Source: Candidatus Thorarchaeota archaeon (GTDB lineage Archaea > Asgardarchaeota > Thorarchaeia > Thorarchaeales > Thorarchaeaceae). Taken from it: 64,000 nucleotides of DNA. The stretch spans positions 1-64,000 of the forward strand of contig RDOF01000005.1 in NCBI GenBank assembly GCA_011365025.1, in the 5' to 3' direction. Under the pieces are notes generated by a model. The model saw nothing but the letters and a program-made list of their open reading frames with translations, had not been told where the DNA came from and did not search any database. Below, piece by piece: positions 33,680-42,177 of the stretch (position 1 is the stretch's first letter; the number at the start of each line of letters is the position of its first letter). Made by a program: the position numbers and the translations under genes.

Positions 33680-34564
33680 TTGAACAGGGGGTCTGAACCA
33701 TCTTCGGAAGCAAGCATAGTAACAAATAACAAATCGATAAAGAATGGATTACTATTCATCCTCTTCACAGGCGCAAGTTTTCTTGCATTCAATATTGGAG
33801 GATACAACAATTTCATTCCCTCTGAATTGAGACTAGTCGTGAGGATAATCGTAGCTAGTATTCTGTTTCTATCAACCATTATTCTCTACAAGACAGAGAG
33901 AAGCTGGAACAAGTACTGGCAGATATCATATGCATTGCTAATATCATCAGTTGGATTAGTTCTTGCAGGATTCTTCGGAAATTGGCACACACTCATCCCA
34001 GGACTTTCGTTAAGTACTGTCGAAGGAGTTTCTATTGCAAAGGTAGCAGAGGTTATCCCTATAGTTGTTACAATTCTCATTGGCACATGGTTGGTTGAAA
34101 GAGATTTCACTCCAATCTTCTTACGTGGAGGAGATCTCAATAAGACTTTGAAAACAGGTCTTATCGTTTCCCCTGTTGCGCTGATACCATTTTTTGCACT
34201 TGGCGGATTGGGTCTCTCTGTCGGTCTAGATGTGATTTTCGCATGGTTGCCTTGGATGTGCATTTTTGGTTTTAGCAATGCATTCATGGAAGAACTGATG
34301 GTCAGGGGTTTATTCCTGAAGAAGTATAATGCAATGTTTGGGAAAAATATATCACTACTTCTAACATCGGTGATTTTTGCATTGCTCCATCAGGCAATTA
34401 TCGAGTATACGGACCCTGTAACATTTACAATCTTTTTACTAGTCACGTTTCTCTTGGGCATATCATGGGGATACGTTATGCAGAAATCTGATAGTATCTG
34501 GGGTGCAGTTCTGGCCCATGCAATTGCGGACATGCTTTTCATCATTACAGTATTTGGAGTATGA
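33680..34564 (+). CDS. CPBP family intramembrane metalloprotease
   Basis: 294 residues starting at TTG with GAGGTG nine bases upstream. About eight transmembrane helices. The CPBP (CAAX prenyl protease/bacteriocin-processing) motifs lie in the last third: MEELMVRGLFL (EExxxR), FALLHQAI (FxxxH) and LAHAIADML (HxxxD). These form a membrane-embedded metal site. Such proteins trim prenylated CAAX proteins, handle bacteriocin immunity or have unknown targets; no CAAX substrate is visible here. Confidence 0.88.
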   Translation: MNRGSEPSSEASIVTNNKSIKNGLLFILFTGASFLAFNIGGYNNFIPSELRLVVRIIVASILFLSTIILYKTERSWNKYWQISYALLISSVGLVLAGFFGNWHTLIPGLSLSTVEGVSIAKVAEVIPIVVTILIGTWLVERDFTPIFLRGGDLNKTLKTGLIVSPVALIPFFALGGLGLSVGLDVIFAWLPWMCIFGFSNAFMEELMVRGLFLKKYNAMFGKNISLLLTSVIFALLHQAIIEYTDPVTFTIFLLVTFLLGISWGYVMQKSDSIWGAVLAHAIADMLFIITVFGV

Positions 34565-34586
34565 TTTACAGAAAAAGAAGAAGAGT

Positions 34587-34612
34587 GAGCTGGAGTCAGT
34601 AACTCCCAACTC
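34587..34612 (-). terminator. Hairpin terminator of relic copy B
   Basis: On the minus strand GAGTTGGGAGT pairs with ACTCCAGCTC (one bulge, two wobble pairs), followed by CTCTTCTTCTTTTTC. It follows the relic at 34627 and lies downstream of the minus-strand DinB-like gene. Confidence 0.55.
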
Positions 34613-34626
34613 ATTTTCATTCGGAG

Positions 34627-34677
34627 TTATTTCATCGTCTTGACCCATTCGTAGACTTGAGCAGAGTTTCTTCATGC
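34627..34677 (-). pseudogene. Relic copy B of the DUF35 gene 3' end, frameshifted
   Basis: The minus strand encodes MKKLC in one frame and YEWVKTMK-stop in another, so a small deletion separates two matches to the intact C-terminus (MKVLCAPVYEWVKSMK). It lies directly downstream of the DinB-like gene ending at 34744. Confidence 0.6.
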
Positions 34678-34743
34678 CAAGCATCATACTCTTTCTGAGG
34701 AGGAGTTCATTCCTGGCGACCAGCATGGTATAACCTGAGGATT

Positions 34744-35244
34744 TCAATCGTTCAGGGGAACACCATAGTATGTCCTCATACTTACAGGAGCACCTGCAAG
34801 TTTCAGGTACATCCACAACTGCATTTTGTGCATTGCTAGATGAGTTGTGATCTCCGGGATATAATGAGCCCAACTCTTTGGTGGCCCTTCTAGATCGAAT
34901 GGCTTCAGACTGTTCTCCGTAAGCTGATCGTCGGAGAGCTTTGAAATGAATTCATGAATAGTCTCCATCCCTTTGTCATAGAGTGCAAGCAGTTCATCAA
35001 TCGTGTCCCTACGAAGCTCCTTTTCCATTGCATGGACTTCTTCAAAGTCATCGAATTGCATTGAGCAGAACTTTAGGTCAATTGTTGGGATTTCAGCCAA
35101 ATGATTCATCAAATCAATCAAAGAACGCATTTCATCTGAGGGTTTGAAATTAAGATCAGAACCTATAGCGGCCGCCATGACAAATCTAGTTTGACGACTC
35201 TCGTGATCTATCATATCTAGTAGTATCTTACAAACTGGACCCAT
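34744..35244 (-). CDS. DinB-like four-helix protein
   Basis: 166 residues from the Met at 35244, which aligns exactly with the start of the paralog at 50240; the frame is open to 35286. A four-helix bundle with DinB-type His residues: MNHLAEIP in the second helix and the C-terminal HYIPEITTHLAMHKMQLW. The last 35 residues are almost the same as in the paralog (MHKMQLWMYLKLAGA). DinB/YfiT proteins bind divalent metal and often act as thiol-dependent transferases; the reaction here is unknown. Confidence 0.78.
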   Translation of the reverse strand: MGPVCKILLDMIDHESRQTRFVMAAAIGSDLNFKPSDEMRSLIDLMNHLAEIPTIDLKFCSMQFDDFEEVHAMEKELRRDTIDELLALYDKGMETIHEFISKLSDDQLTENSLKPFDLEGPPKSWAHYIPEITTHLAMHKMQLWMYLKLAGAPVSMRTYYGVPLND

Positions 35245-35437
35245 GTCTAGTACCATGCGACTACAAACCGAACAGGTACTTGACAATTACGCTCGTTTTG
35301 TGCGAGAGTAGTTGATGTAGCATTTTCAATCAAATCAGCGAGTGTCCTCAATGCCCAACCATCCAGATTTGGCCGTTAGAATGCCGCTTGTTACTGGGGC
35401 CGAGGAAGAAAAAGATACCAAGTGGAAATTTGACTGG

Positions 35438-35478
35438 AAAAAATTGGTTGAGCGGAGGAGTATTGTACTCCTCAGCTC
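35438..35478 (-). terminator. Intrinsic-like terminator of the thiolase-DUF35 operon
   Basis: On the minus strand GAGCTGAGGAGTA pairs with TACTCCTCCGCTC (13 positions, one mismatch, three-base loop at 35463-35465), then a run of six T at 35443-35438. It lies 14 bases after the DUF35 stop. The relic copies elsewhere carry the same arrangement. Confidence 0.7.
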
Positions 35479-35491
35479 CTTCATCCCGAAG

Positions 35492-36157
35492 TTACTTCAT
35501 CGACTTGACCCATTCGTATACGGGTGCACAGAGGACCTTCATGCGCTCCTTCTCTTCGTTCATGGGTCCTGGCTTCCAGTCATCGGCTGGCTCGAACCAC
35601 CAATCGGTGACGGTGCCCTGCCGCTCCTTCTTTGGCTTCCAGACCACCTTCACTGGCATGCCATACTCAGCATCCCAGGGGTCTAATCCCCTAAGCTCGT
35701 TGGCAATCGCAGTCTTGTAGCCATCGACGATGACGTAGGCTAGAACGAAGGGCAGACGCTTCAGAGAGCTCTTTCCGCTCCATCCTGCAATGGTGAAGGT
35801 ATGGACAATGCCTTTTTCCTCTAGCTTGATCCAATCGCTCTTCTCAAGATTGCAATCAAGGTTCCAGCAGTTGACTCTTGGCGGGAAGAACTTGTCCTTG
35901 CACTTTGGACACCGGGTGCCCCAGAACTCGCCATCGACAAAGCCCTTACCAAGCTTGGAAACCTCCGCATACTTCCAGTAGTATAGCTGGTCGTAGTGAA
36001 GATAGACCTTGAACTGCTCCTCCTTGCTGTCCCAGTCGTAGCCCATGAAACCGATACCGGTCTCTTTGACATCGCCACGGAACTCATCCGAGTGCTTATC
36101 GTCCCACTCGACATCGTTGTGTCCGGGAATCTTGTGCATTCTCTTGTCCTTGGTCAT
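35492..36157 (-). CDS. DUF35 (zinc-ribbon plus OB-fold) acyl-CoA-binding protein
   Basis: 221 residues. A long N-terminal extension is followed by the DUF35 domain: a zinc ribbon (CPKCKDKFFPPRVNCWNLDC, about residues 98-117) and an OB fold (GIVHTFTIAGWSGKSSLKRLPFVLAYVIVDG). DUF35 proteins partner with thiolases; in the archaeal acetoacetyl-CoA thiolase/HMG-CoA synthase complex the DUF35 subunit bridges and holds CoA. Here it begins two bases after the thiolase stop, so the pair is co-translated. Its C-terminus (MKVLCAPVYEWVKSMK) is the source of the relics between 31 and 34.7 kb. Confidence 0.9.
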   Translation of the reverse strand: MTKDKRMHKIPGHNDVEWDDKHSDEFRGDVKETGIGFMGYDWDSKEEQFKVYLHYDQLYYWKYAEVSKLGKGFVDGEFWGTRCPKCKDKFFPPRVNCWNLDCNLEKSDWIKLEEKGIVHTFTIAGWSGKSSLKRLPFVLAYVIVDGYKTAIANELRGLDPWDAEYGMPVKVVWKPKKERQGTVTDWWFEPADDWKPGPMNEEKERMKVLCAPVYEWVKSMK

Positions 36158-36159
36158 CT

Positions 36160-37437
36160 CTATGGCCTCCTCAGAATGAAGTTCGAGATACTAGTTCCAG
36201 TACCCGCATGTGAATTGACAAGACCTGTGTTTGCGTCCTTGACGTAGGTCTTGGAGCTCAAGTGCTTCTTCGGCGCGGTGTCATTGAGATGCATCATACA
36301 CTCGACAGCGCTCATGATCCCGGTGGCTCCGACAGGGTGGCCGTACCCCATCAAACCACCTCCCACATTGGTAGGAACTTCACCATCAAGGAATGACTGC
36401 TTGTCGCGCATGAACTCCTTGACATTCTCAGTGGTGCACCAATGGAGTGCCTTGTAGATTTGGACCTCTGAGGAGCTAAAGGCGTCGTGAATCTCAGCAA
36501 CGTCAATCTCCTTGGCGGCACGCTTGTACTCGATACCAGCCATGTCATAGGCGTCCTCGCCGGACTTCCTGCAGGCACCAAACTCGGTCATGTCGGGGTA
36601 ACCTTTTCCATACAACTCATTCCAACCAGGGAAGTCAATACGGTCTCCGGCCCGAATGGTACAGGAGCTAAGGCCAGCACCTGCAATCTCAACATAGGTG
36701 TCCGGAGCATGCTTCTTTGCCCACTCCTCGCTAGTGACGAGAGCGAAGGCACCACCACGGCTCATCAGGCAGCAGTCCAGCTTCTTGAGCGGGTAGCTGA
36801 TGAGACGGCTCTCCATGACATCGTCGACAGTGAGCTCCTTCTTGTAGTAGGGCGACTCTGGATTTGTATAGTCGCTCCTGTAGAACTGCGCCTTTGGGTT
36901 GTCTGCTGCATAGTTCCTGTTCTTCATTGCAGCAAGGGCGAAGTCCTCCTCGGTGAGGCCGTTCTCTTTCATGAATTTGTACGCCATTGCCGCATAGTAA
37001 ATGGGATAGATGCCGCCTGCCAGTGCCTCGTACCTTGTGTCTGAGGCCAGGGCGATGAACTCGCTACCCTGCGATTGGGTGACGTTGTCCATGGTTTCCC
37101 AGCCGTAGACACCGACGACATCGAAGAGCCCAGATTTTATCGCCATGAAGGCACCGTAGAGGGCTGAGCCTCCGGTATTTCCACCGTTCTCTATTCGCAC
37201 GTGGGGCAGTCCGACTAACCCAAGGTGATCATGTACGACCCACTCTGGGCACAGCTGCTTACCGAAGTGTACTGAGAAATGCGAATATACCATAAACTGC
37301 AGGTCTCTGAGCGTAAAATCAGGAATGTCCTGTTGCAGTTCCACAATACAATTAGCAGCCATTGCCTCTGGCGTTATATGCATGGGGTAGTCGAAGGGAG
37401 TTGCACTGCCACCTGCGATGCACACTTTTCGACTCAT
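36160..37437 (-). CDS. Thiolase-superfamily protein lacking the usual nucleophilic Cys
   Basis: 425 residues of the SCP2-type thiolase group. Conserved regions include VRIENGGNTGGSALYGAF, SRGGAFALVTSEEWAKK, EIHDAFSSSE and NVGGGLMGYGHPVGATGIM (the GHP His). The segment that normally reads N-x-C-A-S-G has no Cys here (ENGGNTGG), and none lies nearby. The C-terminal region HAGTGTSISNFIL also lacks the second Cys. It therefore may not form the acyl-Cys intermediate; it could bind acyl-CoA, act as an aldol-type partner or have another nucleophile. It is the first gene of a two-gene operon with DUF35. Confidence 0.85.
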   Translation of the reverse strand: MSRKVCIAGGSATPFDYPMHITPEAMAANCIVELQQDIPDFTLRDLQFMVYSHFSVHFGKQLCPEWVVHDHLGLVGLPHVRIENGGNTGGSALYGAFMAIKSGLFDVVGVYGWETMDNVTQSQGSEFIALASDTRYEALAGGIYPIYYAAMAYKFMKENGLTEEDFALAAMKNRNYAADNPKAQFYRSDYTNPESPYYKKELTVDDVMESRLISYPLKKLDCCLMSRGGAFALVTSEEWAKKHAPDTYVEIAGAGLSSCTIRAGDRIDFPGWNELYGKGYPDMTEFGACRKSGEDAYDMAGIEYKRAAKEIDVAEIHDAFSSSEVQIYKALHWCTTENVKEFMRDKQSFLDGEVPTNVGGGLMGYGHPVGATGIMSAVECMMHLNDTAPKKHLSSKTYVKDANTGLVNSHAGTGTSISNFILRRP

Positions 37438-37553
37438 TGTAAATCACGTGATCCTTGCTCTTCCGCCCTATATTGAGCGGTTGAACCTAAAGCAGCCCGA
37501 CTTATACTGGTACTTAACAGCTTCGGCTGCAGAACAAAGGCAATGGGTTTGAG

Positions 37554-39179
37554 TTAGCCATTTGCTGTCGCAGCCCGACTGCCTTGAACTCTTACGACCA
37601 GATAAATGAAACAGAGAACTAGGATGCCAAAGGGAATGCTGAGTAATAGTATCTGCATCCATCTGGGCAGATACGCTATGAAAGAAGGAGGACCGCCACC
37701 TGGACTACTGAGAATAGGGAGGACAAAAAGCAAGACGAAAATGACTAGCTCAAGTTGGGCGAGACGCCACAGAGCCTTCTGAAGCTTCATTCCGGAACTA
37801 TCGATGCCCAAGAATGATTTGCCTTCGTCATGCAGTCTTCTGAGTTCACTCAAGAACCCGAGGATTATGATATTGAAGAGAGGAAAGAAGCCCAGCAGAA
37901 GAATCTGATAGTCGGGCAGGAAAGGAGTATGCTGAAACCCGAAGACGATGAAGAAGTCGTTATGATAGAGTGAAGAAGCACTAGTGTGACCAGCCACAAC
38001 CAGTTTCTGCTGAGAATCAAATATCATGCCACAAGGCTCTGACATTGTGCGCAGAAGAAGAAAATCATACCATTCCAGATTACCAGAAGAATCGCAGCTC
38101 AAAATAAGCGTTTGAGGAGCTTGAGGGCCTTCGAAGCTGGGAGTGAAGATTCTGGTAACTGGGGCAGCCACTATCAGGCTCTCAACTCTGCCAAAACCAA
38201 TTATGTGCTCACTCCCATTCATGCAGAATCCCTGAATCCAGATGCGATAATACTCACCAACATCCAGAGTGCATCCGCCAAGCCCTCCGTCATCATACCT
38301 GTAGCGAGTTACTTGATTATATCCTCGCCAAGATGCTGTTGCAGTCACGAATTCATCTTCATTCGTTTCGAAACCGGTCCAGATGAGAGATGATGTGCGG
38401 TTCCATCGAGGAGTACCACTGACATCAAAGGCAGCTATGTAGAAACCCTTGTACTCATCATCAAATCCGGTCAATTCGGCTTCTACCTCGTAGATGCCGC
38501 CGGATATGATAATCCCTTCGTTGGAACTCAGCCACATTGTTGTGACATCAGTGCCATTCGAATCAGAAGGACCACTCCATGTTGTTCGCCACAGCTCACT
38601 TCCAGATGAATTTAGCGCCGCGATAAGAGACTCATGACCAGATGCAATGAGACTACCAGCTACGACAATGTTGTCAGTCTCAATATCAACCGCTAGTCCA
38701 AAATAATCGGAGTATGGAGGCCACCAGTGCCATTTGTACTTTATACCGGAGAACTCCGCTTGCCAAATGAACTCTCCTTCAGGATTGAGTTTCATCACGA
38801 GTCCGGTGACGCTTTCCTGATTAAAGCCGGAAACTCCAGCAAGAACAATGTTGTCCAAGGAGTCAACTTCGACTCCGACGATCATATCATATCGCGAAAT
38901 ATTCCATGTCTTTGTCCATTCCATCTGCCCGGAAGCGGAGGCCTTAACCATGTGGAACTCTGAAGATGCAGTATCATCTACCATTCGGCCTCCCACGACT
39001 ATGATACTTCCCTTGCTGTCCATAGCCATGTCACGGGCGATATCATTGTACGGAGAGCTGAAGATTACTTCTCTCTCACTCCGTGGGGGCTCAAGAAGAA
39101 CCGGGAAGTCAGTGATGAGCAATGCACTGAAAGCTAACAGTGTTGCAAGCAGTATGAGATAGACAGTAGCTCTCCTCAT
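37554..39179 (-). CDS. Membrane-anchored beta-propeller-like surface protein
   Basis: About 541 residues from the ATG at 39179 (MRRATVYLILLATLLAF is the signal/anchor helix); the frame opens at 39194. The ectodomain carries repeats such as DIARDMAMDSKGSIIVVGG, DMIVGVEVDSLDNIVLAGV and YFGLAVDIETDNIVVAGS. They resemble the SBBP/delta-60-type propeller blades of the gene at 28.5 kb but are more diverged. Three C-terminal hydrophobic segments (around residues 445-535) anchor it. Probably an extracellular binding protein; ligand unknown. Confidence 0.72.
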   Translation of the reverse strand: MRRATVYLILLATLLAFSALLITDFPVLLEPPRSEREVIFSSPYNDIARDMAMDSKGSIIVVGGRMVDDTASSEFHMVKASASGQMEWTKTWNISRYDMIVGVEVDSLDNIVLAGVSGFNQESVTGLVMKLNPEGEFIWQAEFSGIKYKWHWWPPYSDYFGLAVDIETDNIVVAGSLIASGHESLIAALNSSGSELWRTTWSGPSDSNGTDVTTMWLSSNEGIIISGGIYEVEAELTGFDDEYKGFYIAAFDVSGTPRWNRTSSLIWTGFETNEDEFVTATASWRGYNQVTRYRYDDGGLGGCTLDVGEYYRIWIQGFCMNGSEHIIGFGRVESLIVAAPVTRIFTPSFEGPQAPQTLILSCDSSGNLEWYDFLLLRTMSEPCGMIFDSQQKLVVAGHTSASSLYHNDFFIVFGFQHTPFLPDYQILLLGFFPLFNIIILGFLSELRRLHDEGKSFLGIDSSGMKLQKALWRLAQLELVIFVLLFVLPILSSPGGGPPSFIAYLPRWMQILLLSIPFGILVLCFIYLVVRVQGSRAATANG

Positions 39180-39352
39180 ATGAATCCATAACATCGTATC
39201 CTTTCGGAGATAAGAACTATTGGCTCAGAAATGATAACATTGAAGCTGAAAACAACGGTACCTGGCAGCTTCGCCTACCCAATGCCACGACATGATGGAA
39301 ACATCGAGTGCTTTGTCGCCAATACATAAATCGGGTTTGCAAGTGGAATGTG

Positions 39353-39886
39353 ATGATGAGAATGAGTGTTGCAGAATTGGTCAAGAGCCTTGCAGCATCC
39401 ACTAGAGCTTGGCGTGAAAGAGCTCTTCGGGGCCTGCAAGAGGAAGGATGCAGTGATTTGTCATATCGGCCCAGATCAGGAATGTCAGCCGTGGGATGGG
39501 TTCTTGCTCATCAAGCTGCAGCGTATGACTACATATTGAATATGTTGCTCAAAGGCAATCCCCCCAAACATCCCGAGCTCTTTTACAAGTACAGAGGGGA
39601 TAGCGAGGACAAGGGGGACTGGGCGGGACATTCACTCCAAGAGATAAATGACTACTACAACTCAACTGAGAAGGACTTCCTCGAATGGGCAGAGAAGCTT
39701 TCTGACAAGGAAATCAGCATTGCTCTTGAAGAACCAAGAATTCCGGAGTTCTTCCGCGGGATGCGAGTTGTCGATGTGATTGCATTTACTTTTGCACATT
39801 TGAATCATCACAACGGGCATCTTAGCGCAATCAGGGGGGACTGGTGCAGGCGTCAGGATGAGTCGGTTGATGCTGTTAACCAATAG
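39353..39886 (+). CDS. DinB-superfamily protein
   Basis: About 177 residues; the ATGs at 39353, 39356 and 39362 are all possible starts. A four-helix DinB fold: GWVLAHQAAAYDYIL (first metal His in AHQ) and a C-terminal FAHLNHHNGHLSAI with the usual His pair. The middle holds HPELFYKYRGDSEDKGDWAG, characteristic of larger DinB proteins. It is only distantly related to the two close DinB paralogs at 34744 and 50240. Function unknown; probably metal- and thiol-dependent. Confidence 0.8.
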   Translation: MMRMSVAELVKSLAASTRAWRERALRGLQEEGCSDLSYRPRSGMSAVGWVLAHQAAAYDYILNMLLKGNPPKHPELFYKYRGDSEDKGDWAGHSLQEINDYYNSTEKDFLEWAEKLSDKEISIALEEPRIPEFFRGMRVVDVIAFTFAHLNHHNGHLSAIRGDWCRRQDESVDAVNQ

Positions 39887-39998
39887 CCTCAGAATGAATT
39901 CGATTGGCACCTTCCAGTTAGATATTCAAAAAACAGAATCCAAGACATGCAGATTCCCTGCGAAGGGAGTGCATGCCTGGATATTATGAGGTAAGGAA

Positions 39999-40772
39999 CT
40001 ACACAGCTTTGGCGTTGGCTCTGACAATCTCTTCGATTTTGTCGAGCTTTGTTTGGATATCAGGGTCCTTGATGTTAACGACAATCGACACATCGAGGTC
40101 GGCCATCTGCTGGTTGCCTTTCTTGTCTACGTAAGGCACATCGACCTTGTAGTTGACTCGGTCATTTTGCTTTGCCCTGAATCCCTTGGCTTCTTGTTCA
40201 ATCTCGTAGCCACCCTTGATGGGGTACAGAACACCGTAGTTCACCATCTGGAAACCTGAGTCCGTGATAGACTGTGTAATCTGTTCCATGATGGACTTGT
40301 TGTACATATAGCTACCAAGCTGTATCAGACTCAAGAAGGCGAACACGCCGCCTCCGCTCACCCTTGCTTTCTTGGCCTCTTGAACGCCGGTGGCAATGAC
40401 ACGATAGTTCGACACGAAAACGTTTCCCTTAATCACTGACTTGCCGGTCTCAACCCAGCTATCGTGCGCAATTACTGCAAACTCTTCACCTGGCAACTTG
40501 CAGAAGTTCTCCACGAAGAATATCTCGTATTCAGAGAGCTTGGAGGGGTCTCTTGCCCGCATTATCTTGTCGAAAAGGATGTACGCCTTCTCCGAGAAGG
40601 CTGCTGGGTCAACGAGAATAGCGTCCCTCATTATCTCGCCAAAGGCTTGAAACTCGGAACGGTCGATCTTTCTGAAGTCGTCCATTAGCTTCTTGCCAAC
40701 GTCGCCGGATTTTCCCTTGTTCATTTTTTCCATTACTTCTCTTCTTAGCTTCTCGAAGTCTACTTTGCCCAT
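39999..40772 (-). CDS. PH/GRAM-like domain protein, function unknown
   Basis: 257 residues from the ATG at 40772, which has GAGGT eight bases upstream. Residues 1-95 are helical and charged. From about 95 to 190 there is a run of strands (GEEFAVIAHDSWV, KSVIKGNVFVSNYRVIATG) that resembles a PH/GRAM-like fold, though I cannot confirm it. The C-terminus (YVDKKGNQQMADLDVSIVV) is a further beta region with a closing helix. No membrane helix. It shares a 31-bp upstream element with the zinc-ribbon gene at 41013. Confidence 0.65.
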   Translation of the reverse strand: MGKVDFEKLRREVMEKMNKGKSGDVGKKLMDDFRKIDRSEFQAFGEIMRDAILVDPAAFSEKAYILFDKIMRARDPSKLSEYEIFFVENFCKLPGEEFAVIAHDSWVETGKSVIKGNVFVSNYRVIATGVQEAKKARVSGGGVFAFLSLIQLGSYMYNKSIMEQITQSITDSGFQMVNYGVLYPIKGGYEIEQEAKGFRAKQNDRVNYKVDVPYVDKKGNQQMADLDVSIVVNIKDPDIQTKLDKIEEIVRANAKAV

Positions 40773-40824
40773 TTCTAAAAACCTCACTTGAGCGAATTAC
40801 CAAATTCAACTATTCTGCGGGTAT

Positions 40825-40855
40825 TTGATATTAAGGGTTGTTTGGACATGCTCAA
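40825..40855 (-). promoter_or_regulatory. Promoter repeat, copy 1
   Basis: 31 bases matching 41297-41327 at 28 positions, including ATTAAGGGTTGTTTGGAC without mismatch (plus-strand reading). Read toward the gene, it gives CCCTTAATATC, a TATA-like box, 53 bases before the ATG at 40772. Confidence 0.55.
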
Positions 40856-41012
40856 AGGCGAATTACATCTGAAACAGATTCCCGAAGAGGAACGAGTTTT
40901 GCATGTCTATCATTGCCACAGAGGGGTTTTTGGCATACAAGCAGGAACAACACCTTCTCGCATATCGATATTCAATTGGGCATACCTCACAAGGGTCTGC
41001 TTCCCATGAAAC

Positions 41013-41255
41013 TCATTTCCGATCCACAAAGAGGTCAATGGACTTGTGGTAGGTTTGGCCACAATTCTCACATTTAACCAATTCTCGAAGATTCCGAGCC
41101 ACATGTTCTCCGGTGTCAGTGCAGCGATAGTACTCTGCGATATACTCAGACAGGGTTGACCTACAGCGGGGACACGACTTGTCTTGTGCACTCGGAGGAA
41201 AGTCCTCATACTTCTTTGCCTCCCGGGGTTCATACCAAATTCTAAAATCACTCAT
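41013..41255 (-). CDS. Small zinc-ribbon protein
   Basis: 80 residues from the ATG at 41255, which has AAGGAGTGA upstream; the frame is open to 41327 across the promoter repeat. It has two knuckles: CPRCRSTLSEY near residue 27 and CENCGQTYH near residue 62, with a third Cys (YYRC) between. Probably binds zinc; could contact nucleic acid or protein. It shares a promoter element with the PH-like gene, so the two may respond to the same signal. Confidence 0.7.
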   Translation of the reverse strand: MSDFRIWYEPREAKKYEDFPPSAQDKSCPRCRSTLSEYIAEYYRCTDTGEHVARNLRELVKCENCGQTYHKSIDLFVDRK

Positions 41256-41296
41256 ATGGCGCTCACTCCTTCTCTCCAACGTACTGGTCCGTATAA

Positions 41297-41327
41297 TTGA
41301 AATTAAGGGTTGTTTGGACGTTCTCAA
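41297..41327 (-). promoter_or_regulatory. Promoter repeat, copy 2
   Basis: The second copy of the 31-bp element, 42 bases before the ATG at 41255. Read toward the gene: GTCCAAACAACCCTTAAT, then TTCAATTATACGG. The same orientation and similar distance in both copies argue for a shared promoter or operator rather than a chance repeat. Confidence 0.55.
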
Positions 41328-41378
41328 CGGGTGCGAGTCAATTGGAACATCTTCTCCAACTTCGTGGACATTTGCGCC

Positions 41379-41924
41379 TCAAGGCAGAAATACCCCTGGA
41401 TCAGGATGTTGCTGGCAACTGGCTGTTAGATTGGCCAACATGAAATGCTTCATGTATGACCCGCTTCTGAAGTAGAATACAAAGGACTTCTTTTCCTTCT
41501 TCAATCCAATGTAAGGCGATATCAATAGTCGTCCTCTTTCGTCCTCAGAACGGTTATTGCACGCGGCGACTATTACCGCGCAGGAAGAAAGCACGAATAC
41601 CAAGAACCCAATCCCACGAACCCAAGCATCAATAATTCCCGACAAGAACAATGCAATTATGATTCCCTCAAGTACCAGCAATGTCCAAAGCTCGACGGCT
41701 TTTCTCTTCTCGATTTTGCGCTGGAGTTCTCTCAGCAGAGGGGTAGATGCATCAATACACTTTGGGCAAAGGAAGAGAACCAGTTCAAGGGACATGATTG
41801 TCATGATTCCCGTGACTGATATGAAGGGCAAGTGTTTCTCGCTGTGAGCAATGCTGTATCGTGTAAGCTGAGCGTTCTGGATACCACATCCAAGACATGC
41901 TTCTGGCCAGGTCACAATATCCAT
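41379..41924 (-). CDS. Zinc-finger membrane protein
   Basis: 181 residues. The N-terminus has CLGCGIQNAQLTRY (residues 10-23) and a later CPKC (about 53-56), together a likely zinc site facing the cytosol. Two hydrophobic helices lie at about 83-120 (LWTLLVLEGIIIALFLSGII, GIGFLVFVLSSCAVIVAAC). The C-terminal 60 residues are soluble. The motif CxxCGxxNAQ is shared with the larger protein at 58492, suggesting a family. Function unknown. Confidence 0.68.
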   Translation of the reverse strand: MDIVTWPEACLGCGIQNAQLTRYSIAHSEKHLPFISVTGIMTIMSLELVLFLCPKCIDASTPLLRELQRKIEKRKAVELWTLLVLEGIIIALFLSGIIDAWVRGIGFLVFVLSSCAVIVAACNNRSEDERGRLLISPYIGLKKEKKSFVFYFRSGSYMKHFMLANLTASCQQHPDPGVFLP

Positions 41925-42177
41925 TGTCCAAACCCCGCATCATCCCTTTGGCACATGATCTTATTCATTCTTTAGATGAGCCCATAGCAGTGCGGGAACG
42001 TGATTCGAGGCCAGTTTAATATCTTTAGTTTCTCCACAAGCAGGCACCTCCAAACGCACTCCTTTTCGAGTTAGATTGTGGTAATCATGCACGCTTTGCT
42101 ATTTTTTCTGAAACCAATTCTATATTACCAGATATGTTTGTTTAGCCATATGCTGGACTCCAGCGCGAGGTGCTTCT

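Noticed and set aside
36487..37044. 185-codon plus-strand frame
   Set aside because: Antisense to the thiolase, whose motifs are clear.
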